NCBI GenBank assembly: GCA_040902925.1
Contig: JBBDWJ010000198.1
Coordinates: 1 to 22,792, forward strand
Direction of reading: 5' to 3'
DNA: 22,792 nucleotides
DNA from: JBBDWJ01 sp040902925
GTDB lineage: Bacteria; Acidobacteriota; Terriglobia; Bryobacterales; UBA6623
In this document: in pieces, positions 15,215 through 22,265 of the stretch
How positions within the stretch are numbered: the stretch's first letter is position 1
How the letters are laid out: every line of letters starts with the position of its first letter
The notes under the pieces: generated by a model
Databases searched by the model: none
Seen by the model: only the letters and a program-made list of their open reading frames with translations
Told to the model about the DNA's origin: nothing
Position numbers and translations under genes: made by a program

Positions 15215-15634
15215 ATGCGCAGCAACCTCGTCGTCGCAGCCGCCTTTCTCCTGCTGGGCATTTATCTTGCGGCCAGCGCGGCGATCCTCCCCGCAGGCAT
15301 AGGGGGGCTCCCGGGGCCGGGGTTCTTTCCGCAAGTAATCGGTTCGGTGACAGTTCTGCTGGCCGTTGGCCTGTTGGTTCAGACCGCCCGTCGCCGCGAG
15401 CCCGGAAGCTTTGCGCTGGCCAACAAAGGCGCGGTTGCGGGAGCCATTGGCCTGATGTTCCTCTATCTGCTGCTGTGGGGCACCGGCTGGTTCGCCCTGA
15501 GGACCGCCGTCTTTTTGACCCTGTTGCTGCGCTTCCTCGGGCAGCGCTGGGGGACGAGCGTCCTCGTCGGGGTAGCTCTCACAGCCGCCGTCGTGGGCGC
15601 CTTCCAGTACGGCCTGCGGATTTCCCTGGAGTAG
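15215..15634 (+). CDS. tctB: Tripartite tricarboxylate transporter small subunit TctB
   Basis: 139 residues, four hydrophobic helices: LVVAAAFLLLGIYLAASAAI, VIGSVTVLLAVGLLVQT, AIGLMFLYLLLWGTGWFAL and SVLVGVALTAAVVGAFQYGL. The loop GIGGLPGPGFFPQ after the first helix is typical of TctB (DUF1468), where G-PGFFP is conserved. TctB is the small membrane subunit of the TTT transporter for citrate-like carboxylates. The start is uncertain: a TTG at 15173 would add 14 residues, mostly translated from an 8-bp repeat. It ends six bases before tctA and is certainly cotranscribed with it. Confidence 0.88.
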   Translation: MRSNLVVAAAFLLLGIYLAASAAILPAGIGGLPGPGFFPQVIGSVTVLLAVGLLVQTARRREPGSFALANKGAVAGAIGLMFLYLLLWGTGWFALRTAVFLTLLLRFLGQRWGTSVLVGVALTAAVVGAFQYGLRISLE

Positions 15635-15640
15635 CCGCCC

Positions 15641-17128
15641 ATGACCGCCGATATACTCGATGGACTCCAAGCCGTATTGCAATGGCAGGTTCTGCTGTTC
15701 CTGCTGGGCGGTGTCGCGCTCGGCGCGGTGTTTGGCGCTCTGCCGGGCCTCACCGCTACCATGGGCGTGGCGGTGCTGACCCCGCTGACCTTCTGGCTGT
15801 CGGCCGAGGAAGGCCTCGCCATGCTGCTCGGGATCTATTGCGGGGCCATCCCGGCAGGCGGCATTCCGGCGATCCTGATCAACGTGCCGGGGACCCCGGC
15901 CTCGATCGCTTCGTCCTGGGACGGCTATCCGCTGGCGAAGAAAGGCCAGGCGGGTCTGGCGCTGGGCATCAACGCGCTGTGCTCGGCGGTTGGGCAGCTC
16001 ACCAGCGTGCTGTTTCTGGCGATTTTGGCCTTTCCGATCGCTTCCTTCGCCTTGCGGTTTGGCCCAGCCGAGTATTTTGGGCTCGCGTTGTTCGGCATCA
16101 GCCTGATGGCCGGGGTTTCCGGCAAGCGGGTGATCCAAGGGCTTCTGGCCGGAATGCTGGGGCTAGCGCTGTCGACTGTCGGGTTGGACCCGATGACGGC
16201 CTTCCCGCGCTATACGTACGGATTCTCGGAGTTCCTCGACGGCGTCTCGTTCGTGCCCGTGATGATCGGCCTGTTCGGGCTGGCGGAAGTGCTGGTGCAG
16301 ATCTCCGAGCGCCACAGTGCGCTCTCGAAGCCCCCGTTGGCGCTCGGGCGCATCTGGCCCAAGCTTGCCGAGTGGAAGCAGATGTTGCCGGGAATGCTTA
16401 CCGGGGCGGGTTTGGGCACCCTGGTAGGGGCGATCCCCGCCGCCGGCGGCGACATCGGTGCGGTGATTGCCTGGGAGCAGGCGCGGCGGCTCTCCAAGCG
16501 CACGGAAGAATTCGGCAAGGGCTCGATCGAGGGCCTGGGGGCCAGTTCCACCGCCTGCAACGCGGCCATCGGCGGCGCCATGACGACGATGCTGACGCTA
16601 GGCATTCCCGGCGATGCCGTATCGGCGATCCTAATCGGGGCGCTGCTGATCCACGGTATTCAGCCGGGCCCGCTGTTGTTTCGCGACCACGGCGAGCTAG
16701 TGTTCACGATCGTGTTCCTGATTGTTTTCGCGGCGCTGCTGATCATGGTGGTCGGTCTGCTCGGGGCGCGTCCGCTGGCCCGCGTGTTGGACATACCCAA
16801 CCCCTGGCTGTGGGCCGGCATCGTACTTTTCGGCACCGTCGGCTCCTACGCGCTCAACAACGCGGCAGTCGATGTTTGGGTGATGTTCGCGGCCGGGATT
16901 ATTGGCTTTTTCCTCCGCAAGGCTGACGTCCCACTAGGGCCGTTGGTGCTGGGGCTGATTCTCGGGCCGATGATGGAGGCCAACCTGCGCCGGGCGCTGA
17001 TTTTGAGCCGTGGGGATGTGTGGGGAACGCTGTCTCGCCCGATCGTGCTGTTTTTCCTGATAGCGACGGTGTTTTCGCTATTGCTGCCGCTGATCCGCCG
17101 GGATCGAAAAGGCGAAGAAAAGGCGTGA
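15641..17128 (+). CDS. tctA: Tripartite tricarboxylate transporter large subunit TctA
   Basis: 495 residues, about 12 hydrophobic segments, normal length for TctA. The two family repeats are clear: GALPGLTATMGVAVLTPLTF with GAIPAGGIPAILINVPGTPA near residues 30-90, and GAIPAAGGDIGAVIAWEQA with MTTMLTLGIPGDAVSAILI near 265-330. TctA forms the channel that imports carboxylates using the proton or sodium gradient, with TctB and a periplasmic binding protein TctC. No tctC is found in the window, so the substrate protein must be encoded elsewhere or lost. Substrate not readable from sequence. Confidence 0.93.
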   Translation: MTADILDGLQAVLQWQVLLFLLGGVALGAVFGALPGLTATMGVAVLTPLTFWLSAEEGLAMLLGIYCGAIPAGGIPAILINVPGTPASIASSWDGYPLAKKGQAGLALGINALCSAVGQLTSVLFLAILAFPIASFALRFGPAEYFGLALFGISLMAGVSGKRVIQGLLAGMLGLALSTVGLDPMTAFPRYTYGFSEFLDGVSFVPVMIGLFGLAEVLVQISERHSALSKPPLALGRIWPKLAEWKQMLPGMLTGAGLGTLVGAIPAAGGDIGAVIAWEQARRLSKRTEEFGKGSIEGLGASSTACNAAIGGAMTTMLTLGIPGDAVSAILIGALLIHGIQPGPLLFRDHGELVFTIVFLIVFAALLIMVVGLLGARPLARVLDIPNPWLWAGIVLFGTVGSYALNNAAVDVWVMFAAGIIGFFLRKADVPLGPLVLGLILGPMMEANLRRALILSRGDVWGTLSRPIVLFFLIATVFSLLLPLIRRDRKGEEKA

Positions 17129-17185
17129 CCCGGCGACGGGAACGCGATTGCGGGCGTCGCAGGTAAGGCCACCCACAGGTAAGGC

Positions 17186-17611
17186 TCAAGTCACTGGCTG
17201 CTCGACTGTCAATTCCATCAACTGCCCGAGCAACGGGTAATACTCCAGGCTGACCTCTGAACCAACCTTCAGCTCCTCGAGCTTCAACCGTTTCTTGCCG
17301 AGCACTTTCTCGGCTTTCTTAGATACCTTGATCTGCTCGCGGCCGGTGGGCTGCGCGAAGTTGAGCTTCAGGTCGTCTTCCTTGTCCTTCTTTCCGGGGT
17401 CGACGGTAATGGTGCGTTCTTCCAGATCCACGGCGCTGATCTTGCCCTTGACCTTGACGATCCGCAGAACCGCTTCCGGCTTTTCGCCCTGTTCCTTACC
17501 AATGGCGTTCGAGGAATCGCCGGGCCGGGTCTTCGAGCTGGAGTTCTGAGCGAGGGCCAGCGACCCTGCCAGAACCATACCAACGACGACGCTGACCGAA
17601 ATTGTTCGCAT
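17186..17611 (-). CDS. Small secreted protein of unknown function
   Basis: 141 residues from the ATG at 17611, with AGGTCAG about six bases upstream; the frame is open to an ATG at 17671 but residues 1-20 of that reading do not fit a signal peptide. The chosen start gives MRTISVSVVVGMVLAGSLALAQ, a clear signal peptide. The mature part is Lys/Glu-rich: a Ser/Lys linker, then short strands (VKGKISAVDLEERTITVDPG) in the style of small OB/beta-barrel secreted domains (DUF5666-like), then KRLKLEELKVGSEVSLEYYP. No catalytic motif or Cys. It is convergent with tctA and downstream of the TlpA-like gene on the same strand. Confidence 0.75.
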   Translation of the reverse strand: MRTISVSVVVGMVLAGSLALAQNSSSKTRPGDSSNAIGKEQGEKPEAVLRIVKVKGKISAVDLEERTITVDPGKKDKEDDLKLNFAQPTGREQIKVSKKAEKVLGKKRLKLEELKVGSEVSLEYYPLLGQLMELTVEQPVT

Positions 17612-17705
17612 AGGGCTGACCTGAGCGGGATTCGTTCGTGGAACCGCCGCTGCTATGTATTGTCGGACCATCGCGGCGGCAGGTCAAGAAACGTAGAGGG
17701 TGTAA

Positions 17706-17718
17706 GCCTCGCCGAGGC
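17706..17718. repeat. Small palindrome GCCTCG-C-CGAGGC
   Basis: A perfect 6-bp inverted repeat with a one-base centre, about 40 bases after the TlpA-like stop on the minus strand. Too short and without T-run to call a terminator. Confidence 0.35.
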
Positions 17719-17760
17719 GTGTGGGGCGGCACAAGGGCAGGGGAGTTGTCGAATCGCAAC

Positions 17761-18282
17761 TTATAGCAGCGATTGCAGGTAGTTCACTATCTCCGGACGC
17801 TGCCAATCCTGAAAGTTGACGTATTTGCGAAGCACTACGCCTTCCTTGTCGATGAGGTATGTCTCCGGGATCTTCGATGTGCCGTAGCGGAGAGCCACGG
17901 ACCATTCGGGGTCTCGAACCACGGGGAACGCGACGCGATGGGCCTGCAGAAATTCCTTGTAGGCCGTATCGTCGGTATCGACACTGATGCCTAGCACGAC
18001 CAATCCCTTGTCCCGCATATCCTCATAGACGCCATTGAGCGACGGCAGCTCTTCGATACACGGCACACAATAGGTTGCCCAGAAATTCAGCAGCACGTAC
18101 TTGCCGCGGAAATCTTCGAGCCGCAGGCCCGATCCGTCATCGGCGGTGAGGTTGAACGCCGGCGCGCGATCCCCGGCCTGAACGTTGTACTGCCGGAAGT
18201 ACGGCGCCAGCCGCACCACAAGGCCAACGCTCAGCAGCACCATGAGCGATGCCAGAATTGCCTCTCGATTAAGCCGTGACAT
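17761..18282 (-). CDS. TlpA-like membrane-anchored thioredoxin
   Basis: 173 residues. An N-terminal hydrophobic anchor (about 8-24, AILASLMVLLSVGLVVRLA) places the rest in the periplasm. The thioredoxin fold of the AhpC-TSA/TlpA type is clear: AGDRAPAFNLTADDGSGLRL, then FWATYCVPCIEELPSL with the active site CVPC (Cys72, Cys75), then GISVDTDD and the cis-Pro loop TSKIPETYLID. Such proteins reduce or exchange disulfides in the envelope, often for cytochrome c maturation or peroxide repair; the partner here is not shown. Divergent from the PTPS operon by 47 bases, which leaves room for little more than overlapping promoters. Confidence 0.9.
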   Translation of the reverse strand: MSRLNREAILASLMVLLSVGLVVRLAPYFRQYNVQAGDRAPAFNLTADDGSGLRLEDFRGKYVLLNFWATYCVPCIEELPSLNGVYEDMRDKGLVVLGISVDTDDTAYKEFLQAHRVAFPVVRDPEWSVALRYGTSKIPETYLIDKEGVVLRKYVNFQDWQRPEIVNYLQSLL

Positions 18283-18329
18283 AATGAAGTTGGTGTCTTT
18301 AATGTAGCCGGGAGGGGGCTATTTCGCAA

Positions 18330-18767
18330 ATGGTTTCGATCACGCGCAAGGCCGAGTTCAGCGCTTCGCACTATTGCGCCAATCCCCGGCTTTCCGCCGC
18401 CCAGAACGAGGCCCTCTACGGAAAAGCCAGCTCGCCAAGCGGGCATGGGCACAATTACGTGCTGGAAGTCACGGTTGCCGGCGACACGGATCCCCTCCAT
18501 GGCATGGTCATGAACCTCAAAGATCTCAAAGAGATCATGAATGAGGCGGTGGTCGAGGTATATGACCATCGGTTCCTGAATCACGAGGTTGCCCCCTTCG
18601 ATCGCGTGGTGCCCACCGCGGAAAATATCGCCCGGGACATCTGGCGGCGGCTGGAGCCGCGGTTGAATGCGAACGGCCGGCGGCTGCGGTCGATCCGCCT
18701 GTACGAGACCCCCGATCTGTTTGTTGACTACAGCGAGGAACAGCACGAGGGCGGCGTCGCGGCCTGA
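18330..18767 (+). CDS. 6-pyruvoyl-tetrahydropterin synthase/QueD-family protein lacking the catalytic Cys
   Basis: 145 residues. The three zinc His are present: His14 in EFSASHYC, His39 and His41 in GHGHNYVLEV. Asp79-His80 (VYDHRFLNH) and the Glu126 region (IRLYETPDL) of the active site also remain. The catalytic Cys position is Ala33: the protein reads YGKASSPSGHGHNY where the neighbour reads FGKCNNPFGHGHNY. So it can bind zinc and perhaps the pterin, but the standard thiol step should not work. Cys16 is close in sequence but in a different place. Start ATG 18330, with a purine-rich GGGAGGGGG somewhat far upstream. First gene of the operon with the second PTPS gene and folE. Confidence 0.85.
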   Translation: MVSITRKAEFSASHYCANPRLSAAQNEALYGKASSPSGHGHNYVLEVTVAGDTDPLHGMVMNLKDLKEIMNEAVVEVYDHRFLNHEVAPFDRVVPTAENIARDIWRRLEPRLNANGRRLRSIRLYETPDLFVDYSEEQHEGGVAA

Positions 18768-18827
18768 TTTTCCGGCGGCGTGATCGGCGCGCCGCGGCGG
18801 CGCAAGGAAGCACCTTACGGAATACCC

Positions 18828-19253
18828 ATGCTCCGGTTAGCGAAACGTTATCCGTTCTCGGCCTCGCACCGCTTGCATAGCGACCAGCTCAGCGACAACG
18901 AGAACGACCGCCTCTTTGGCAAGTGCAACAACCCGTTTGGACACGGCCACAACTACGTGCTCGAAGTTGGTGTGAGCGGCGAGCCCGATCCGGAGTCGGG
19001 AATGTTGCTCGCCCGTCCGGAGCTGGACCGGATCGTACGCCAGGCTGTGCTCGACAGGATCGATCACGCCAACCTCAACACCGACGTCGACGCGATGCGT
19101 GGAGTCGTGCCGACGACCGAGAATCTTGCCCTGGTGATCGGCCGTTTGCTGCGCGAGGCTTGGGAGAAGGAGTTTGCGGGACGGCCGGTGCGGCTCGATA
19201 GCATTCGCATCGAGGAAACGGCGCGCAACACTTTTGAAGTGACCTATGGCTAA
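18828..19253 (+). CDS. 6-pyruvoyl-tetrahydropterin synthase/QueD-family protein with intact active site
   Basis: 141 residues from the ATG at 18828; the frame is open upstream to 18780 but homology begins at MLRLAKRYPFSASH. Zinc ligands His14, His39 and His41, catalytic Cys33 (GKCNNPFGHGHNY), Asp79-His80 (RIDHANLNT) and Glu130 (IRIEETARNTF) are all present. The spacing C-x5-HGH is that of mammalian-type PTPS, which makes 6-pyruvoyl-tetrahydropterin from dihydroneopterin triphosphate; E. coli QueD has C-x3-HGH. Automatic annotation would call it QueD; the motif favours a tetrahydropterin product, but specificity needs testing. It overlaps the folE start by eight bases, which shows coupled expression with the enzyme that makes its substrate. 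Confidence 0.9.
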   Translation: MLRLAKRYPFSASHRLHSDQLSDNENDRLFGKCNNPFGHGHNYVLEVGVSGEPDPESGMLLARPELDRIVRQAVLDRIDHANLNTDVDAMRGVVPTTENLALVIGRLLREAWEKEFAGRPVRLDSIRIEETARNTFEVTYG

Positions 19254-19884
19254 AATCACGACGCCGCACGATCTGGAGACCCTTGGCGCGGACCTGTCCC
19301 CCGAGGCTCGACAGCCGAACTCCCGCATGGCGGAGCTAGTCCGCGAAATGATCGTCGAACTGGGCGAAGATCCAGAGCGGGACGGGTTGCAGCGCACGCC
19401 GCAGCGGGTCGCGCAGGCGTTTGCGGATCTCACGCAGGGTTACCGCATGGACCCTAAAGAGATCCTCAACGAGGCGTTATTTGACGTCACCTACGACGAG
19501 ATGGTGATCGTCAAAGACATCGAGATGTTCAGCCTTTGCGAGCACCATCTGCTGCCGTTTTTCGGCAAAGTGCACGTAGCCTACATTCCGAGGCGCAAGG
19601 TCGTCGGGTTGAGCAAGATTGCGCGTCTGGTCGAGATGTTCGCGCGCCGGCTGCAAGTGCAGGAGCGGCTGACGAATCAGATCGCGGAAACCCTGCAGGA
19701 GGCCGTCGACCCGATGGGCGTCGGCGTCGTCGTTGAGGCGCGGCACCTGTGCATGATGATGCGCGGCATCGAGAAGCAGCATTCCTCGGCCGTGACAAGC
19801 GCCATGCTGGGCGAGTTTCGCGAGAACGTGCAGACACGCGAGGAGTTCCTATCGCTGGTCTCGCGCCGGAGCAACGGCATCTAA
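19246..19884 (+). CDS. folE: GTP cyclohydrolase I
   Basis: 212 residues, normal length. It converts GTP to 7,8-dihydroneopterin triphosphate, the entry to folate, tetrahydropterins and deazapurines. Zinc ligands are Cys98 and His101 in FSLCEHHLLPFFG and Cys169 in ARHLCMMMRGI; the substrate region also shows YIPRRKVVGLSKIARLVEMF and the EKQHSSAVTSAM segment. The variable N-terminus (1-25) precedes the helical part ELVREMIVELGEDPERDGLQ-like segment with RTPQRVA. Its ATG overlaps the stop of the upstream PTPS gene (ATGGCTAA). The Zn-dependent FolE1 form is meant, not FolE2. Confidence 0.96.
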   Translation: MAKITTPHDLETLGADLSPEARQPNSRMAELVREMIVELGEDPERDGLQRTPQRVAQAFADLTQGYRMDPKEILNEALFDVTYDEMVIVKDIEMFSLCEHHLLPFFGKVHVAYIPRRKVVGLSKIARLVEMFARRLQVQERLTNQIAETLQEAVDPMGVGVVVEARHLCMMMRGIEKQHSSAVTSAMLGEFRENVQTREEFLSLVSRRSNGI

Positions 19885-19928
19885 CAGAGGTCGTGGGGTC
19901 GATCTTCGCGATAGGCCACCTGTCGGGC

Positions 19929-20115
19929 GCTAGCCCGCAAATTTCACAAGGAGTCGGCTGCGAGGCGTGATAAGCCCGCGTCTACTTCGTTGCGCTCGCC
20001 TACCGTGCTCACCGTACTGTTTAAGTACGCCTCCGCGCGCTAGGCTTCGCGCGCCTCGTATCCACGGGCTTCTGACGCCTCTCGCTCCGACCCCTTGTGA
20101 AATATGCGGGCTAGC
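19929..20115. mobile_element. 187-bp element with terminal inverted repeats (MITE-like candidate)
   Basis: The two ends match as inverted repeats: 19929-19957 and the complement of 20087-20115 agree at 27 of 29 bases (starting GCTAGCCCGC and including TTTCACAAGG). Similarity continues less exactly to about 57 bases per arm. The centre contains two further hairpins: CGTACT/AGTACG (20013-20029) and GCGCGC/GCGCGC (20035-20054). There is no supported ORF. The right tip provides the TAG stop of the glutaredoxin gene, and no clear target duplication is visible. The structure fits a non-autonomous transposed element or a large structured intergenic repeat. Confidence 0.7.
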
Positions 20116-20362
20116 TTTTCGACCGGGCGGCCTCCAGCTTCTTCAGAAACTCGTTCGGATCCAGCCTGTACTTGAACGCTTTCCTCCCATCGATCATCAC
20201 TACGGGGACTTGATCGTTGTACAGGCGCCGTAGCTCTTCATCGTCGTCGATGTTGACTTGCTCCAGGTCAAAACGGGCGCGGCGGCGCAGTTCGGCGAGC
20301 TGCTGCTTGACCTCATCGCAGAGGCAGCAATCGGGCCGCGAGTAGATGGTGACCGTAGGCAT
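20111..20362 (-). CDS. Glutaredoxin-like protein
   Basis: 83 residues, a small thioredoxin fold (glutaredoxin/DUF836 type): TVTIYSRPDCCLCDEVKQQL has the CxxC pair Cys12-Cys15 with an additional Cys13, and NDQVPVVMIDGRKAF has the cis-Pro. Proteins of this size reduce disulfides or sense redox state in the cytosol; the client is not known. Its ATG shares one base with the stop of the rhomboid gene (TGATG), so it is translated with it. The stop codon lies in the tip of the inverted-repeat element, so the last residues may have been changed by its insertion. Confidence 0.85.
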   Translation of the reverse strand: MPTVTIYSRPDCCLCDEVKQQLAELRRRARFDLEQVNIDDDEELRRLYNDQVPVVMIDGRKAFKYRLDPNEFLKKLEAARSKS

Positions 20363-21063
20363 CAGTGATGATAAGCGCGGCGGTAGCGCCGCCGGCGCGG
20401 CCGCGACCAGATCAGAATGGCTCCAGCGACAAAGCCTCCAACGTGCGCAAACCAGGCGACTCCGGCTCCCGCTGCTTGGCCATATTCAGCCGCGCCGCTG
20501 AAGAACTGGATCAGAAACCAGTACACCAGCATCAGCAGCGCGGGCACTTCGATGGTCGTGAAAATGATGATGATCGGAACCAGCACCACGATGCGGGCCC
20601 AGGGAAAGCGCACCACGTAGGCGCCCATTACGCCGGAAATCGCTCCGCTGGCGCCGACCGCCGGCACTACCGAGGTGGGGTTCGCAAGAAAGTGCGCCAG
20701 CCAGGCCGCCAAGCCGCAGGCCAAATAGAACAGCAGGTAGGGAAAGTGGCCCAGCTCGTCTTCGATGTTGTCGCCAAAGATCCATAGAAACCACATGTTG
20801 CCGAGCAGGTGCATTACGCCGCCGTGCAAGAACATCGAGGTGAAGATCGGCAGCAGACCGTCAACCGGCGGGTAGTGACCCGAAAGAGCGCGAAAACTAC
20901 GCAGCGGTATGGCGCCGAAAACCTGCACGAACGCCTCGGCCTGCGCCGGCGACTGTAGAAACAGCGAGAGCTGGTACAGAAACACCAGCACGTTGACTAT
21001 GATCAACGCGAGCGTGACGAACGGAAAGCTCCAGCGCGGCGCGTCGTCTCGGAGGGGAATCAT
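20362..21063 (-). CDS. Rhomboid-family intramembrane serine protease
   Basis: 233 residues with six hydrophobic segments and short tails, typical of a bacterial rhomboid. The catalytic pair is visible: Ser139 in VGASGAISGVMG and His207 in AWFAHVGGFVAG. The oxyanion-side motif HGGVMHLLGNMWFLWIFG (80-97) with His80, His85 and Asn89 is also kept, and EDELG follows. The C-terminus is rich in Arg/Tyr (SRPRRRRYRRAYHH), on the cytosolic side. Substrates are membrane proteins with helix-breaking segments and cannot be guessed. It starts six bases after the PfkB-kinase stop and overlaps the glutaredoxin gene. Confidence 0.92.
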   Translation of the reverse strand: MIPLRDDAPRWSFPFVTLALIIVNVLVFLYQLSLFLQSPAQAEAFVQVFGAIPLRSFRALSGHYPPVDGLLPIFTSMFLHGGVMHLLGNMWFLWIFGDNIEDELGHFPYLLFYLACGLAAWLAHFLANPTSVVPAVGASGAISGVMGAYVVRFPWARIVVLVPIIIIFTTIEVPALLMLVYWFLIQFFSGAAEYGQAAGAGVAWFAHVGGFVAGAILIWSRPRRRRYRRAYHH

Positions 21064-21069
21064 GAAAGC

Positions 21070-22023
21070 CTAGCCCGAGCGCGCGGGCGAAACAAAATCG
21101 GGGTTCGAGCGCCGCTCGCCGTTGCGAATGAGCGCTTCAGCGTCCTCAAGCGTCCCAATCCCGCCACGGGCCCCGAGCGCTTTGCAATTCATCGCCGCCA
21201 TCGCGTTGGAGAAGTCGAGAATGCGCGGCAGCGGATACTCCCGCACCAGGGCATAACAAAAAGCGCCGTGGAAGACGTCGCCCGCGCCCGTGGTGTCGGC
21301 GCAATTGACCACGAACGCCGGCGAGTAGTGGAATCGTCCACCGCACAACGCCAGCGCGCCGTAGGCGCCCAGCGTCATGGCGGCGACCTTCATTCCATAT
21401 TCTTTTTGGATCAGCTCCAGCGCCCGAAAGGGGTCGCTCTCGTTTGTCCACTGCACCGGAAATCCGGTGCTGGCGATGAGATAGTCCACGTAGGGAAGCG
21501 CTTTGTCGAAGCCATGGTAGATGGTGTCCACATCGACGGTGACGGGAATTCCGGCTTCGCGCGCGATCTTCGCCGCGTGCGCCACGGCCGGCGTGTCGTG
21601 GCCGTCGATATGCAGTAGGCCGGCGCAGGTGATCTGCTCGGGCGCGATCTGTTCCGGGTCGATGCGCAGGCAATCCTCGCGGTGCCAAAAGACCGTCCGC
21701 TCGCCGGTGCGCTGATCGATGATGATGTAGGCCGACTGATTGCCGCAATTTTCGCGCGTCTGCACGTGGTCGAGGTTGACCCCCGACTCCCGCAGGCTGG
21801 CCAACTGAATTCGCCCCCGTTCGTCGTCGCCGACCGAGCCGATGTATTTGGTGCGCAGCCCCAGCCGCTGGCAGGTGACGATGGCGCTGGCGACTTGGCC
21901 GCCCGGGCTCAGGATTTCGCGCGTAAAAGGCGCTTTGCCGCCGTATTCCGGAAAGTGTGGCACGACAAGCAGCGTATCGGTGGCGTTGAGTCCCACGCCG
22001 ACCACATCGAAGGCTTTAGCCAT
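21070..22023 (-). CDS. PfkB/ribokinase-family sugar kinase
   Basis: 317 residues, cytosolic. The fold is the ribokinase/PfkB type: GLNATDTLLVVPHFPEYGGK at the N-terminus, LSPGGQVASAIVTCQRLGL (the GG motif of signature 1) and signature 2 CADTTGAGDVFHGAFCYAL with the catalytic Asp249. The family phosphorylates sugars or nucleosides with ATP; substrate not readable. The C-terminal end (ERRSNPDFVSPARSG) is unremarkable. It is the first gene of a tight pfkB-rhomboid-glutaredoxin operon, although no common role is evident. A GGAA-type ribosome binding site lies just before the ATG. Confidence 0.9.
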   Translation of the reverse strand: MAKAFDVVGVGLNATDTLLVVPHFPEYGGKAPFTREILSPGGQVASAIVTCQRLGLRTKYIGSVGDDERGRIQLASLRESGVNLDHVQTRENCGNQSAYIIIDQRTGERTVFWHREDCLRIDPEQIAPEQITCAGLLHIDGHDTPAVAHAAKIAREAGIPVTVDVDTIYHGFDKALPYVDYLIASTGFPVQWTNESDPFRALELIQKEYGMKVAAMTLGAYGALALCGGRFHYSPAFVVNCADTTGAGDVFHGAFCYALVREYPLPRILDFSNAMAAMNCKALGARGGIGTLEDAEALIRNGERRSNPDFVSPARSG

Positions 22024-22180
22024 AACGTTCCACTCTAGCTCAGCAAGCGCGCTGGCGGCATCTCTTTAGACCCGCGTGGGCGCGGGCGTGCTACATCTTG
22101 GCTACGTACCGCGCAAACCTATCGGTGAGCGAGAGGTCAGGGTTGAGAACCAGGGCGATTCTTTTCTGGTGAAAACTCAT

Positions 22181-22252
22181 CGCCGCTTCGCGGCGAGGTA
22201 CAGGCGATAGCGCCTGTACCTACTTGGTTTTGCCTGTGCCCACCTGGTTTGG
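22181..22252. repeat. Hairpins and a 20-bp tandem repeat upstream of the pfkB operon
   Basis: 22180-22196 is a hairpin (CGCCGC/GCGGCG, loop TTC). 22196-22221 is a perfect 11-bp stem (AGGTACAGGCG / CGCCTGTACCT, loop ATAG). 22213-22232 and 22233-22252 are direct copies of a 20-base unit (16 of 20 identical), starting CCTGT and including TGGTTT. It lies between the nusB stop and the pfkB start on the minus strand and may end nusB transcription or be a REP-like dispersed repeat. Confidence 0.65.
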
Positions 22253-22265
22253 CGGCTCACGGCCT

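Noticed and set aside
15197..16138. Minus-strand frame of 313 codons
   Set aside because: It is antisense to tctB and tctA; composition is Gln/Arg/Gly-rich with no recognisable domain.
15475..16926. Open frame of about 480 codons on the plus strand across tctB and tctA
   Set aside because: It runs out of frame with TctA, whose family motifs are unmistakable. The translation is Arg/Gly/Pro-rich and has no domain; long shadow frames are common in GC-rich genes.
19929..20115. CRISPR array or tRNA-like gene in the structured intergenic region
   Set aside because: There are only two copies of the end sequence, in inverted orientation, with no regular spacers, and no cloverleaf with a T-loop motif can be drawn.
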